Shown one piece after another: positions 25,939-35,240 of a DNA stretch of 64,000 nt. The stretch is from Marinomonas rhizomae (lineage in GTDB: Bacteria; Pseudomonadota; Gammaproteobacteria; Pseudomonadales; Marinomonadaceae): assembly GCF_003315485.1 (NCBI RefSeq), contig NZ_QNSE01000007.1:1-64000 (forward strand), written 5' to 3'. The first letter of the stretch is position 1. Every line of letters starts with the position of its first letter. The position numbers and the translations under genes are program-made. The notes under the pieces were generated by a model, which had not been told where the DNA came from, did not search any database, and was given only the letters and a program-made list of their open reading frames with translations.

Positions 25939-26961
25939 ATGGCACATAATCCGGCAGAATCACTCCCTATTATTGCCATTACCTCTGGTGAACCCGCAGG
26001 TATCGGCCCAGATATTATTTTAAGCGCTTTAAACGAGCAGACATTCCCTGCTCGTTTAATTATCCTCGCGGATCCTGCGTTACTTAAAGACCGAGCGCTC
26101 ACTCTAGGTCTTAAGGTAGACATTCAAACCCTAATTCGCTCACAAGATGTGACTGCGCATCAGCAAGGTAGCATTAGCGTCTTGCCAATCCAACTAGCGA
26201 AAAAAGCCACAGCTGGCTCTCTGGATATTGCTAACTCCCCATATGTTTTAGAGACCCTAAAGCAAGCAGGAGAAGGCTGTATTAAAAAAGAGTTTGATGC
26301 CATCGTAACGCCACCGGTTCACAAGGGTATTTTGTGTGAAACAGGCGTACACTTTTCTGGGCATACTGAATTTTTTCAAGCTCAATGCCGATCTCCACAC
26401 GTTGTCATGATGCTAGCAACAGAGGCAATGAAAGTCGCATTAATCACCACTCACTTACCTTTAAAAGACGTATCGGCGGCCATCACTGAAAAAAACATCC
26501 GCCTTGTCACTAAAGCGTTATATAAAGATCTTCAAGAAAAATTTGGCATAGCAAAACCCAAAATTTTGGTCTGTGGCTTAAACCCTCATGCTGGCGAAGA
26601 TGGTCATCTTGGCAGAGAAGAAATTGACGTCATTATCCCAACCCTAAATAAACTTCGCCAAGAAGGCATGAATTTAATTGGTCCGCTTCCTGCTGACACC
26701 CTATTTACCCCTAAATACCTAAATGATGCCGACTGTGCCTTGGCCATGTATCACGATCAAGGCTTACCTGTGTTAAAATATTCAGGTTTTGGTAATGCCG
26801 TTAATATTACATTAGGCTTACCTATTATTCGAACATCCGTCGACCACGGCACCGCCATTGATCTAGCTGGCACCGGCAAAGCAAATAACGGTAGCCTTAA
26901 CGTGGCCATTCAACATGCTATTAACATGGCAAATAACGCGAAAAGTTTTCTAAATGAGTAA
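25939..26961 (+). CDS. pdxA: 4-hydroxythreonine-4-phosphate dehydrogenase
   Basis: NAD-dependent step of pyridoxal phosphate synthesis. The 340-residue protein shows ITSGEPAGIGPDI at the start, the metal-ligand histidines in HTEF, NPHAGEDG and MYHDQGL, and RTSVDHGTA near the end. The ATG follows AGAG. Its 3' end overlaps rsmA by 8 bp, so the two are translationally coupled. Confidence 0.97.
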   Translation: MAHNPAESLPIIAITSGEPAGIGPDIILSALNEQTFPARLIILADPALLKDRALTLGLKVDIQTLIRSQDVTAHQQGSISVLPIQLAKKATAGSLDIANSPYVLETLKQAGEGCIKKEFDAIVTPPVHKGILCETGVHFSGHTEFFQAQCRSPHVVMMLATEAMKVALITTHLPLKDVSAAITEKNIRLVTKALYKDLQEKFGIAKPKILVCGLNPHAGEDGHLGREEIDVIIPTLNKLRQEGMNLIGPLPADTLFTPKYLNDADCALAMYHDQGLPVLKYSGFGNAVNITLGLPIIRTSVDHGTAIDLAGTGKANNGSLNVAIQHAINMANNAKSFLNE

Positions 26962-27754
26962 ACAACAATCCCATAAAGCCAGAAAAAGATTCGGCCAAAA
27001 CTTCCTTCACGACCACGGCGTTATTCGACGTATTGTGGCATGTATTGGCCCTAAAAAAGGTCAACGCATCGTTGAGATTGGACCTGGTAAAGGCGCATTA
27101 ACAGAAGGCATAATCAATGTAACTGAGCGCATGGACGTCGTTGAGCTTGATCGTGACCTTATTCCTATTTTGAAAGTAAATTTATTCCGCTTTCCTGAGC
27201 TTACCGTTCATGAAGCGGATGCAATGAAATTTGATTTCACTTCACTTACCACGCCAGAGCAATCAATTCGTGTTGTAGGCAACCTACCTTATAACATTTC
27301 AACACCGCTTATTTTTCACCTTTTAAGCCAAGCTGATGCAATTGAAGATATGCACTTCATGCTGCAAAAAGAAGTTGTCGATCGTTTAGCTGCGCGCCCT
27401 GGCGACAGCTTATATGGCCGTTTAAGTGTTATGGCGCAATATTACTGTTCTGTCGAATCATTATTTATTGTTGGGCCAGAATCGTTCGATCCAGCACCAA
27501 AAGTTGATTCTGCGATTGTTAGAATGACGCCGCACAAAACACTGCCTTACCCGGTGAGCAACACAAAAATGCTAGAAGATATGGTAAGAACTGGTTTCCA
27601 GCAACGCCGGAAAACGTTGCGTAATAACTACAAAGGCGTATTAAACAACGATGATTTTGCCGCGCTGAATATCGATCCAGCACTGCGCCCAGAAAGGTTA
27701 GACGTAGAAGACTTTGTTCGAATCACCAACTACGTCCTCAAGAAGGAAGGGTAA
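26954..27754 (+). CDS. rsmA: 16S rRNA dimethyladenosine transferase RsmA (KsgA)
   Basis: Dimethylates two adjacent adenosines near the 3' end of 16S rRNA. The 266-residue protein begins with KRFGQNFLHD, has the SAM loop EIGPGKGALTE (about 41), the catalytic NLPYNISTP motif (about 113) and a C-terminal domain with GFQQRRKTLRNN. It overlaps pdxA and is followed without a gap by apaG, a conserved order. Confidence 0.97.
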   Translation: MSKQQSHKARKRFGQNFLHDHGVIRRIVACIGPKKGQRIVEIGPGKGALTEGIINVTERMDVVELDRDLIPILKVNLFRFPELTVHEADAMKFDFTSLTTPEQSIRVVGNLPYNISTPLIFHLLSQADAIEDMHFMLQKEVVDRLAARPGDSLYGRLSVMAQYYCSVESLFIVGPESFDPAPKVDSAIVRMTPHKTLPYPVSNTKMLEDMVRTGFQQRRKTLRNNYKGVLNNDDFAALNIDPALRPERLDVEDFVRITNYVLKKEG

Positions 27755-28129
27755 ATGCAAAAATATGACGTCGTGGTTTCCGTTCGCACAGAATACTTAG
27801 CAAACCAATCAACTCCCACTGAGTCACGCTATGTATTTGCCTATCATATTTCTATTACTAACTGCGGTACAGAATCAGCCAAACTTCAAACTCGCCATTG
27901 GATAATCACCGATGGCAACGAGCAAGTTCAAGAGGTCAAGGGCAGCGGCGTCATTGGTGAATATCCGTATTTAGGGCCTGGGGAATCATTTCACTACAGC
28001 AGCGGCACAGTAATGGAAACCGTGGTTGGCAGCATGCAAGGCAGCTACCAATTTCTAGCCGATGATGGCACTGAGTTCAAAGCCCCTATTCGTCCGTTTA
28101 CCTTATCCGTTCCAAATCAGGTTCACTGA
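27755..28129 (+). CDS. apaG: ApaG protein
   Basis: Small beta-sandwich protein of uncertain role. The 124-residue product has the family marks FAYHISITNCG, LQTRHWIITD, VKGSGVIGEYPYLGPGE and YSSG. Its ATG follows the rsmA stop directly, and apaH begins 8 bp after its stop. Confidence 0.95.
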   Translation: MQKYDVVVSVRTEYLANQSTPTESRYVFAYHISITNCGTESAKLQTRHWIITDGNEQVQEVKGSGVIGEYPYLGPGESFHYSSGTVMETVVGSMQGSYQFLADDGTEFKAPIRPFTLSVPNQVH

Positions 28130-28137
28130 GGCTATTT

Positions 28138-28965
28138 ATGGCAACCTATGTTATTGGTGATTTACAAGGCTGTCTGACACCGCTAGTACGGCTATTAGAG
28201 CAAATTAATTATCATCCTGAGCAAGATAAACTCTGGTTTGCAGGGGATTTAATTAACCGTGGTGAAGAGTCCTTAGAAACACTGCGCTTCATCAAATCGT
28301 TGGGAAACAATGCCATCGTTGTTTTAGGTAATCATGACCTACATTTACTCGCAGTATCTCATGGTCACGGAAAGCTAAAGCGTGGTGACACACTGGCAGA
28401 AATACTCACTGCAGGTGACCGTGATGACCTGATGAATTGGTTACGCAATCAACCTCTTTTTCATTATGACAAGCATCTTAATGTTGCTATGACTCATGCC
28501 GGTATCCCACCTTGCTGGGATTTAGAACAGACGCAAGCTCTGGCATATGAAGTGGAAGACAAACTGAAATCAGACAGTGTTGATGAATTTTTTGCCAACA
28601 TGTATGGTAATAAACCAAACAAATGGAGCGACAGTCTTACTGGACTAGAGCGTCTTCGAGCTATTACCAATTATCTAACTCGCATGCGTTTTTGCGATGA
28701 AAATAGTAAGCTCGACTTAGAATCGAAAGAAGGCATCAACACCGCCACGAAAGACTACGCACCGTGGTTCAATTACCCAACAAAGATGCCTGAAAATTGC
28801 CATATCGTTTTCGGTCACTGGGCCGCACTTGAAGGCAAGACCCAAAAAGATCGTATTCATGCACTTGATACAGGTTGCGTTTGGGGCGGGAGCCTAACTG
28901 CATTACGCCTTGAAGACAAACAACGCTTCAGTACACCTTGCACAATTAATCGGAAGAACTCATGA
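28138..28965 (+). CDS. apaH: Bis(5'-nucleosyl)-tetraphosphatase, symmetrical
   Basis: Splits Ap4A into two ADP. The 275-residue metallophosphatase has the motifs IGDLQG, FAGDLINRGEES, VLGNHDLHLL and MTHAGIPP, with GHWAALEG near the end. Order apaG-apaH is standard. Its last four bases overlap the start of the rhodanese gene. Confidence 0.97.
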   Translation: MATYVIGDLQGCLTPLVRLLEQINYHPEQDKLWFAGDLINRGEESLETLRFIKSLGNNAIVVLGNHDLHLLAVSHGHGKLKRGDTLAEILTAGDRDDLMNWLRNQPLFHYDKHLNVAMTHAGIPPCWDLEQTQALAYEVEDKLKSDSVDEFFANMYGNKPNKWSDSLTGLERLRAITNYLTRMRFCDENSKLDLESKEGINTATKDYAPWFNYPTKMPENCHIVFGHWAALEGKTQKDRIHALDTGCVWGGSLTALRLEDKQRFSTPCTINRKNS

Positions 28966-29282
28966 CTTACACTTGTATAGATATCGCTGACGCCCTACCC
29001 ATTATGGAAAATAATGCTGCCGTCGTGGATATCCGTGACCTAGTTAGCTTTGAAAATAGTCACATGACAAATGCTATCAACCTTACCAATGACAATGTTC
29101 AAGATTTCATTGATAACACAGAGAAAAGCCAGCCTGTTATTGTCTGCTGTTATCATGGTAATAGCAGCAAAGGGGCTGCAGAATACCTTGCCTCTCAGGG
29201 TTTTAAAGAAGTTTACTCTTTAAATGGCGGCTTTAGTCAGTGGAGCGCCATGTTCCCCGATCAATGCGAGACGGGCAACTAA
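28962..29282 (+). CDS. glpE: Thiosulfate sulfurtransferase GlpE (single-domain rhodanese)
   Basis: Transfers sulfur from thiosulfate to acceptors such as cyanide or thioredoxin. The 106-residue single-domain rhodanese has the active-site loop VCCYHGNSSKG (nucleophile Cys at about 64) and the ending GGFSQW. The start ATG overlaps the apaH stop (ATGA), so it is coupled; cca starts 6 bp after. In E. coli glpE lies elsewhere, with glycerol genes. Confidence 0.9.
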   Translation: MTYTCIDIADALPIMENNAAVVDIRDLVSFENSHMTNAINLTNDNVQDFIDNTEKSQPVIVCCYHGNSSKGAAEYLASQGFKEVYSLNGGFSQWSAMFPDQCETGN

Positions 29283-29288
29283 AAAACT

Positions 29289-30386
29289 ATGACCCTCCCT
29301 TATAATGTCTACCTAGTAGGCGGTGCTGTAAGAGACGCATTACTTGAACTTCCAGTGATCGATCATGACTGGGTCGTCACAGGCGCAACACCAGAACAGC
29401 TTGAAAAAAAAGGCTTCCAACAAGTAGGAAAACAGTTTCCTGTTTTTCTACACCCTAAAAGCAAAGAAGAATACGCCCTTGCCCGTAAAGAAAAAAAACA
29501 AGGTGAAGGCTACACCGGCTTTATCTGTGACTTTTCTCCAGACATCAGTTTAGAAGAAGATCTAGAACGACGAGATCTGACAATTAATGCCATCGCCCAA
29601 GATGAAAGTGGCACTTTGATTGATCCATTTAATGGCCAAAAAGATCTACTCGACCGAGTGCTTCGCCACGTTTCAGATGCCTTTATAGAAGACCCTCTAC
29701 GCGTATTACGAGTCGCTCGCTTTGCGGCGCGCTTCCATCATTTTGGTTTTACTATAGCGCCAAAAACCCTATCCTTGATGCAAAAAATCAGTGCGTCTGG
29801 CGAATTATCGACACTCAGTGCAGAGCGTATCTGGAAAGAACTAGAAAAAGCGCTAAATACCCGCCATGCCGATGTATTTTTTTCTGTATTAAAAGACGCT
29901 AACGCTCTAGAAAAACTCTTCCCAGAATTGATTTGGAAGAACAACCAAGAACTGAGCGATACATTAAACCAATCTACATTAACACCCGCTCAGCGCTGGG
30001 CAATTCTTTGTCAACACACACCGATTGCCACACTTATCCAACTTCATCAGCGCATTCGTAGCCCAAACCAATTCAAAGCGCTTGCTGAACAAAGTCGCTC
30101 TTTTCTAGAGAATCAGTGTATTCCGATGAGCTCTGTGGCTTGGGAGAATTGGTTGATTTCCGTTAATGCCATAAAAAAACCTCAACCATTTTTATTACTG
30201 ATTGAGGTTCTAAGTAGATTAACCAATAGCAGGCTTGAGGACTGGCAAAAGCTACGAGACACTATTGCAGCTATTAATGCCGCAGGATTAATCAAACAAG
30301 GCTTTAGCGGTGCCGAATTAGGTCAAGCACTAAAGAAAATACGCGCTGACACTCTCGACAAAACACTTTCCCCACTGATTAGCTAA
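29289..30386 (+). CDS. cca: CCA-adding tRNA nucleotidyltransferase
   Basis: Adds or repairs the CCA end of tRNAs. The 365-residue protein has the class II nucleotidyltransferase start [12 protein letters not shown], the catalytic [16 protein letters not shown] (about 96) and [12 protein letters not shown]. It is shorter than E. coli Cca (412 aa), and I see no HD phosphohydrolase domain after about residue 220; the C-terminal part is helical only. It ends the lptD-cca chain. Confidence 0.93.
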   Translation: MTLPYNVYLVGGAVRDALLELPVIDHDWVVTGATPEQLEKKGFQQVGKQFPVFLHPKSKEEYALARKEKKQGEGYTGFICDFSPDISLEEDLERRDLTINAIAQDESGTLIDPFNGQKDLLDRVLRHVSDAFIEDPLRVLRVARFAARFHHFGFTIAPKTLSLMQKISASGELSTLSAERIWKELEKALNTRHADVFFSVLKDANALEKLFPELIWKNNQELSDTLNQSTLTPAQRWAILCQHTPIATLIQLHQRIRSPNQFKALAEQSRSFLENQCIPMSSVAWENWLISVNAIKKPQPFLLLIEVLSRLTNSRLEDWQKLRDTIAAINAAGLIKQGFSGAELGQALKKIRADTLDKTLSPLIS

Positions 30387-30418
30387 CTCTAAATAGCAAT
30401 AAAGCAGTAACTTATTGC

Positions 30419-30784
30419 TTAATAAGTGACTGCTGACTTTCTGTGAATTTTCACACCAACAGCTTGAGCAGACGAAACAGCACCAGGCTTGCGCAAAGTT
30501 AACGTGACAGCATTTAGTTTAAATTGCCCAATTAATTCGCCCACCAAATGCTCTGCCAAGGTTTCAATTAATTCAAACTGGCGCTCATTACAAAATGCCA
30601 CAATATAATTCGAAACCGCTTCGTAATCTAATGTTTTGGCAAGATCATCGGTCTCCGCCGGAACTCGGTTATCGTGTTCCATTTCTAAATCAAACACCAA
30701 ATCTTGTTGAATCTTCTTTTCCCACTCATACACACCAATTACGGCTTGAGTTTTTAGACCTTCAATAAATACTAAGTCTTTCAT
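30419..30784 (-). CDS. folB: Dihydroneopterin aldolase
   Basis: Folate pathway step giving 6-hydroxymethyl-dihydropterin. The 121-residue protein has the FolB pattern VIGVYEWEKKIQQDLVFDLEM at the start (described here in part), TLDYEAVSNYI, the catalytic Glu in IETLAEHL and LRKPGAV. It follows tsaD by one base on the same strand, a conserved neighbour pair in gammaproteobacteria. Confidence 0.95.
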   Translation of the reverse strand: MKDLVFIEGLKTQAVIGVYEWEKKIQQDLVFDLEMEHDNRVPAETDDLAKTLDYEAVSNYIVAFCNERQFELIETLAEHLVGELIGQFKLNAVTLTLRKPGAVSSAQAVGVKIHRKSAVTY

Positions 30785-30785
30785 A

Positions 30786-31823
30786 TTAAGATTCCTTCAA
30801 AGGTGGCAATTCAGACAAGGGCCAACGCGCACGTATCGACAAACTTAACTCCGAAGATTGACCATTTTTCAACCTCTGAGCCCCCGCATAAGCAATCATG
30901 GCACCATTATCAGTACAAAATTCAGGACGAGCATAAAATACGCCGGCTTTGATTTTTTTCAACTGCCCCTCAAGCTGCTCACGCAAGCGCAGATTCGCAC
31001 TTACGCCACCAGCGATAATAAGCTGCTTTAAGCCTTCTGCTTCCAATGCTCGGCGACACTTAATTACCAAGGTATCAACCACTGCTGTTTCAAATGCCAA
31101 AGCAGCATCTGCTTTAAACTGCTCATCACAACGGTCGTTATCGAGCGCGTCGTGAACTGCCGTCAGAAACGCAGTTTTCAAACCACTAAAACTAAAATCT
31201 AAACCTGGGCGGTCTGTCATAGGTCGAGGGAATTTAAGCCCTGACTTAGGATTACCTTGTTTTGCCAAAGCCGCTATTTGTGGACCGCCTGGATAAGGTA
31301 AGCCTATCATTTTTGCAGCTTTATCGAACGCTTCACCAGCAGCATCATCAAGAGACTGCCCTAGAAGTCGATACTCACCAATACCATCCACTCGAACCAA
31401 CTGAGTGTGACCGCCAGAAACTAATAGAGCGATAAAAGGCATTTCTGGCTGGCTCTCTTCTAACATGGGCGCCAAAAGATGACCTTCCATGTGATGTACA
31501 CCTAATGCAGGAATCTCCAAAGCATAAGCAAGAGAGCGTCCAATCGTCGCCCCTGCCATCAAGGCACCAACTAGCCCGGGCCCACTGGTAAAAGCAACGG
31601 CATCTAAGTCTTTCTTAGTAATACCAGCTTCAACCAACACTTCGTCGATCAAGGGTAAAGTTTTACGAACGTGGTCACGCGAAGCCAACTCCGGAACCAC
31701 ACCGCCGTATTCAGCATGCTGTGCTATTTGAGAATAAATCTTGTGGGCCAACAAGCCATTTTCAGTATCGTAAATCGCGATACCTGTCTCGTCACAAGAG
31801 GTTTCTAATCCCAATACTTTCAT
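30786..31823 (-). CDS. tsaD: tRNA threonylcarbamoyladenosine synthase subunit TsaD
   Basis: Transfers threonylcarbamoyl to A37 of ANN-decoding tRNAs together with TsaB and TsaE. The protein has [10 protein letters not shown] at its start, the metal-binding HHMEGH (about 109), [10 protein letters not shown], and [10 protein letters not shown] near the end. I use the ATG at 31823 (345 residues), which begins the family sequence directly; the frame stays open to 31877 without similarity. It is divergent from rpsU, a classic arrangement. Confidence 0.96.
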   Translation of the reverse strand: MKVLGLETSCDETGIAIYDTENGLLAHKIYSQIAQHAEYGGVVPELASRDHVRKTLPLIDEVLVEAGITKKDLDAVAFTSGPGLVGALMAGATIGRSLAYALEIPALGVHHMEGHLLAPMLEESQPEMPFIALLVSGGHTQLVRVDGIGEYRLLGQSLDDAAGEAFDKAAKMIGLPYPGGPQIAALAKQGNPKSGLKFPRPMTDRPGLDFSFSGLKTAFLTAVHDALDNDRCDEQFKADAALAFETAVVDTLVIKCRRALEAEGLKQLIIAGGVSANLRLREQLEGQLKKIKAGVFYARPEFCTDNGAMIAYAGAQRLKNGQSSELSLSIRARWPLSELPPLKES

Positions 31824-31922
31824 CAGAATAATCTCATTAATAATTTGAGCGCATTGTACCCTATCTATCTTCACCATTGCAGAGGAAAGAATGACTTACT
31901 CAAAAGACAGGCCAAATGACAT

Positions 31923-31951
31923 TAGACACGGCAAAGTAAAAGCATTATAAT
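31923..31951 (+). promoter_or_regulatory. Upstream rpsU promoter
   Basis: TAGACA (31923-31928), 17-nt spacer, TATAAT (31946-31951), then a GCGCGCG discriminator of the type seen at growth-rate controlled promoters. It is over 300 bp from rpsU, giving a long leader. Confidence 0.7.
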
Positions 31952-32188
31952 GCGCGCGTTTTAAATGTTTAAATTAAAAGGCAGGTGATTTTTCTAGTTT
32001 GGCACATAGCTTCATAATACAAGTGCTTCTTATATTTAGTGCTTCTTATGAATGATATGGCGATCCAAGCACCCTCTTAAAGAATGAATACAGTTACAGA
32101 CGCGACAATAGTCTGTTCAGGGTTGGGCTTTTTGAGCTCAGAAAAATCGATCCGTAGCGGATCACACTCTGTTCAACAAAAGCGCGCT

Positions 32189-32216
32189 TTGAAAGCCCAT
32201 TAAATACGGGTATGAT
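32189..32216 (+). promoter_or_regulatory. Proximal rpsU promoter
   Basis: TTGAAA (32189-32194), 16-nt spacer, TATGAT (32211-32216), 56 bp before the rpsU ATG. The -35 overlaps one arm of the leader hairpin. Confidence 0.55.
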
Positions 32217-32272
32217 TCACGCCGTTTTTGTGAATACTTAAACTTTAAAAAAATATTATTGAAGGTAATAAC

Positions 32273-32488
32273 ATGCCAGCTGTAAAAGTAAAAGATAACG
32301 AACCATTTGACATCGCTCTACGTCGCTTCAAACGCTCTTGTGAAAAAGCAGGCGTTTTGGCTGAAGTTCGTCGTCGTGAATGCTACGAAAAACCAACAAC
32401 TCTTCGCAAACGTGCTGCAGCGGCCGCTGTTAAACGTCATGCTAAGAAAGTTTCTCGTGAGCAGAAGAAATTCCAACGTTTGTACTAG
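32273..32488 (+). CDS. rpsU: 30S ribosomal protein bS21
   Basis: Small subunit protein that helps mRNA pairing at the anti-Shine-Dalgarno. The 71-residue, very basic protein begins [19 protein letters not shown] and ends KFQRLY, typical of the family. A GAAGG ribosome site precedes the ATG. First gene of the classic rpsU-dnaG-rpoD macromolecular synthesis cluster; a strong terminator follows. Confidence 0.98.
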
Positions 32489-32557
32489 GCCAATATGCCG
32501 TTTGGCAATTTGCTAAAAACAAATTTTTGCCTAGACGTTTCTAACATTTAGGCTTAT

Positions 32558-32591
32558 AAAAAACGGCTAGTTAAGCAACTAGCCGTTTTTT
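32558..32591 (+). terminator. Terminator after rpsU
   Basis: A 15-bp stem (AAAAAACGGCTAGTT with its complement) with an AAGC loop and a T run. It would reduce read-through from rpsU into yqeY-dnaG, as known for this operon in E. coli. Confidence 0.9.
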
Positions 32592-32673
32592 TTGCTTTCA
32601 AAGAGACCTCTGTACGACGTCATAAGCAAGCGTCTCAATGAATCAGAGCTCTATGAATTATAAAGAGGATCCC

Positions 32674-33120
32674 ATGTCAGAATTAAAAAAATTCATTTCC
32701 GAAACCCTAAAAACCGCAATGCGTGCTAAAGAAAAGCAGCGAGTTACCGTGATTCGCACCATTTTATCTGAATGCAAAAAAATTGAAGTAGATGAACGCA
32801 TTGAACTAGATGATGCTCGCGTATTGGCCGTTCTAGACAAAATGAACAAGCAACGCAAAGACTCCAATCAACAATTCATTGATGGCGGTCGTGAAGACCT
32901 AGCAGTAGTTGAGCAAGAAGAAATGGCGATTATTAGTGAGTTCTTGCCAACACCATTGACTGACGATGAAGTCGGTGAGATTGTTAAAGCCGCAATCACA
33001 GAAACTGGCGCATCTTCCATGCAGCAAATGGGTGCCGTGATGGCCATTGTAAAACCTCAAGTACAAGGCCGTGCCGACATGGCGCAAATCAGCAAACAAG
33101 TTAAAGCTCAACTAGGCTAA
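32674..33120 (+). CDS. GatB/YqeY domain protein
   Basis: A 148-residue helical protein like the tRNA-binding tail of GatB. Marks: RVTVIRTILSECKK, the conserved YGGREDL-like block as FIDGGREDLA, EFLPTPLTDDEV and MGAVMAIVKP. The ATG at 32674 follows GAGG; an upstream ATG at 32638 is less likely. Often found between rpsU and dnaG. It may act on tRNA or translation, but its role is not established. Confidence 0.93.
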   Translation: MSELKKFISETLKTAMRAKEKQRVTVIRTILSECKKIEVDERIELDDARVLAVLDKMNKQRKDSNQQFIDGGREDLAVVEQEEMAIISEFLPTPLTDDEVGEIVKAAITETGASSMQQMGAVMAIVKPQVQGRADMAQISKQVKAQLG

Positions 33121-33124
33121 TACT

Positions 33125-35125
33125 ATGGCGGGGCGTATTCCTGATCAGTTTATTGATGAGCTATTAGCTCGAACCGACTTAGCCGACGTGGTTTCGTCTC
33201 GCATTAGCTTAAAAAAAACCGGGCAAAATTACAGCGCCCTTTGCCCTTTTCACAACGAAAAAAGCCCGTCTTTCAGCCTAAATCCAAACAAACAATTTTA
33301 TTACTGCTTCGGTTGCGGTGCTGGCGGTAACGCCATTTCATTTGTTATGGAGCACGACCATGTTGACTTTGTCGACGCGATTGAGACACTCGCCAAAGAC
33401 GCATGCATGGAAGTCCCCAGAGAGCAAGGCGCGCCAGATAGATACGAACAAAACGCAGAACTTCTAAAACGCCTGTCTGAAAGTTCACAATTCTATCAAA
33501 AGCAATTAACCCAACATCCTGACAAGAAAAAAGCCACAGACTATTTATCCAAAGATCGCGGGCTATCAGGTCAAATCGCCAAAGTATTTGGTTTGGGCTA
33601 CGCACCATCAGGGTGGGACAATCTACTCAAAAAAGTAGGCACACGCGCAGAAAGCCAAGAACAATTATTACTTGGCGGCATGTTGATTGAGAAAAAAGAC
33701 CAACCAGGTCATTACTACGACCGCTTTCGTGATCGTATTATTTTTCCTATACGTGACTCTAGAGGTCGAGTTATCGCCTTTGGTGGACGGGCCTTTGGCG
33801 ACGAGAAACCCAAATATCTAAACTCTCCGGAAACGCCTGTCTTTCAGAAAAGCCAAGAACTCTACGGTTTATTTGAAGCTAAACAAAACACCCCAATACT
33901 CGACCAAATCATTGTAGTCGAAGGCTATATGGATGTTATTGTGCTAGCCCAACACGGCATTACCAATGCGGTCGCCACACTAGGCACATCCGTAAATAGC
34001 CAACACATACGAAAATTATTTAAACTAGTTAGCAAGGTTGTACTTTGCTTTGATGGCGATAAAGCTGGTCGATCAGCCGCTATCCGAGGCCTAGAAGCTT
34101 CCCTTCCCGTTATGCAAGATGAAAAACAAGTACGCTTTTTATTCTTGCCAGAAGGTGAAGACCCAGACTCACTAGTCAGAAAAGAAGGCAAAGAAGCCTT
34201 TAATCTCCGCCTAGAAGACGCATCATCTTTATCACACGTTCTATTTGATCACGCCCGAAATCAAGTAACGCTTGGCGACGAAGAAGGTGAAGCACAATTT
34301 GCCCGCAACGCCATGGAGATGATCAAACAAATCCCAAAAGAACTAACCTTTCGTTCTGTGTTGATTCGTCAATTAAGCGACCAATCAGGTATCGATAGCG
34401 AAACGCTAGGTAACACTGTTTTCAAAACTCGCCGTCAGCACTCACCAACAATAGAGGAACATGAGTCAGCACCTCAAAATAACACTCAGAACCTTCCGCA
34501 TTACGATGGCGACTCTCCAGATTTGAGCCACTACGAATACGAACCATCCAATGGGGATTATGATGATTTTCATCATGGTGATTACCCCCCGACAACCCAA
34601 ACTAAAACACAAGGCTCATTTAAAAAGCCATTTGGAAAAAAATCTTTTTCTAAAGGAAAATTTTACCACGAAGAGCCCGCCTTACCACCTGCTGCCCCGA
34701 GCCTCAGTCGAGTAAAACAATCCTCTCTGTGCCTTTTACTACACCCGCATATCGCGAAAGAAATCGATTTACCCGACCCATTGGTGAATCAAGCTAATGA
34801 AGAGCTACAAATCTTTTGCAAAATATGGAGATATTTCGCAAAACACCCCAACAAAAACACCGGTCACCTGTTAGGCGAAACAACAGATAAAGCCACAATA
34901 TCTTCAATTTACGCACTATTAAACCACCAAGACGCCACAACCAAGCAAAAAATAACCAATGCACAACAAGAAGTACTCGATATGGTTTCAGCACTAGAAA
35001 AAAATCTTGGGCTAAATAGCAGCATTGCACGGTTGAAAAACAAAGGGAATGAATCCATAAAGGATAGTAGCAGTAAGCAAGAGCTACGGAATTTAATGGA
35101 TTTAATTAGACAAAAAAAACATTAA
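33125..35125 (+). CDS. dnaG: DNA primase
   Basis: Makes RNA primers at the replication fork. The 666-residue protein has the zinc-binding domain CPFHNEKSPSF...YYCFGCGAGG (about 40-66), the RNA polymerase core with the Toprim motif IVVEGYMDVIVL (about 262) and LCFDGDKAGRSAA (about 306), a long polar linker (about 435-525) and the C-terminal DnaB-binding helices. The linker is longer than in E. coli (581 aa total). It starts 4 bp after yqeY. Confidence 0.97.
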   Translation: MAGRIPDQFIDELLARTDLADVVSSRISLKKTGQNYSALCPFHNEKSPSFSLNPNKQFYYCFGCGAGGNAISFVMEHDHVDFVDAIETLAKDACMEVPREQGAPDRYEQNAELLKRLSESSQFYQKQLTQHPDKKKATDYLSKDRGLSGQIAKVFGLGYAPSGWDNLLKKVGTRAESQEQLLLGGMLIEKKDQPGHYYDRFRDRIIFPIRDSRGRVIAFGGRAFGDEKPKYLNSPETPVFQKSQELYGLFEAKQNTPILDQIIVVEGYMDVIVLAQHGITNAVATLGTSVNSQHIRKLFKLVSKVVLCFDGDKAGRSAAIRGLEASLPVMQDEKQVRFLFLPEGEDPDSLVRKEGKEAFNLRLEDASSLSHVLFDHARNQVTLGDEEGEAQFARNAMEMIKQIPKELTFRSVLIRQLSDQSGIDSETLGNTVFKTRRQHSPTIEEHESAPQNNTQNLPHYDGDSPDLSHYEYEPSNGDYDDFHHGDYPPTTQTKTQGSFKKPFGKKSFSKGKFYHEEPALPPAAPSLSRVKQSSLCLLLHPHIAKEIDLPDPLVNQANEELQIFCKIWRYFAKHPNKNTGHLLGETTDKATISSIYALLNHQDATTKQKITNAQQEVLDMVSALEKNLGLNSSIARLKNKGNESIKDSSSKQELRNLMDLIRQKKH

Positions 35126-35163
35126 ACACCGTTTAATTTTCATTCAAAAAGAATAGGATTCGG

Positions 35164-35192
35164 TGGATGAAAGTGATTAATTTTGTTATAAT
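35164..35192 (+). promoter_or_regulatory. rpoD promoter inside the operon
   Basis: TATAAT (35187-35192) with an extended -10 TG (35184-35185) and a weak -35 TGGATG (35164-35169) at 17-nt spacing. It lies 48 bp before the rpoD ATG and would let rpoD be made apart from dnaG. Confidence 0.65.
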
Positions 35193-35240
35193 CCGCGGCT
35201 TGCTAAACTCCCAAATGAATTTCTAACGATAGGTTGTCGA

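Larger units (their letters stand above)
31824..32272 (+). other. Long rpsU leader region with two promoters and a structured segment
   Basis: No gene is seen. Two promoters (31923-31951 and 32189-32216) are described separately. Between them are a 12-bp direct repeat AGTGCTTCTTAT (32022-32033, 32038-32049) and a nested hairpin: TGGGCTTT (32124-32131) pairs with AAAGCCCA (32192-32199) around GATCCG-TAG-CGGATC (32149-32163). Only transcripts from the upstream promoter would carry this structure. Confidence 0.55.
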
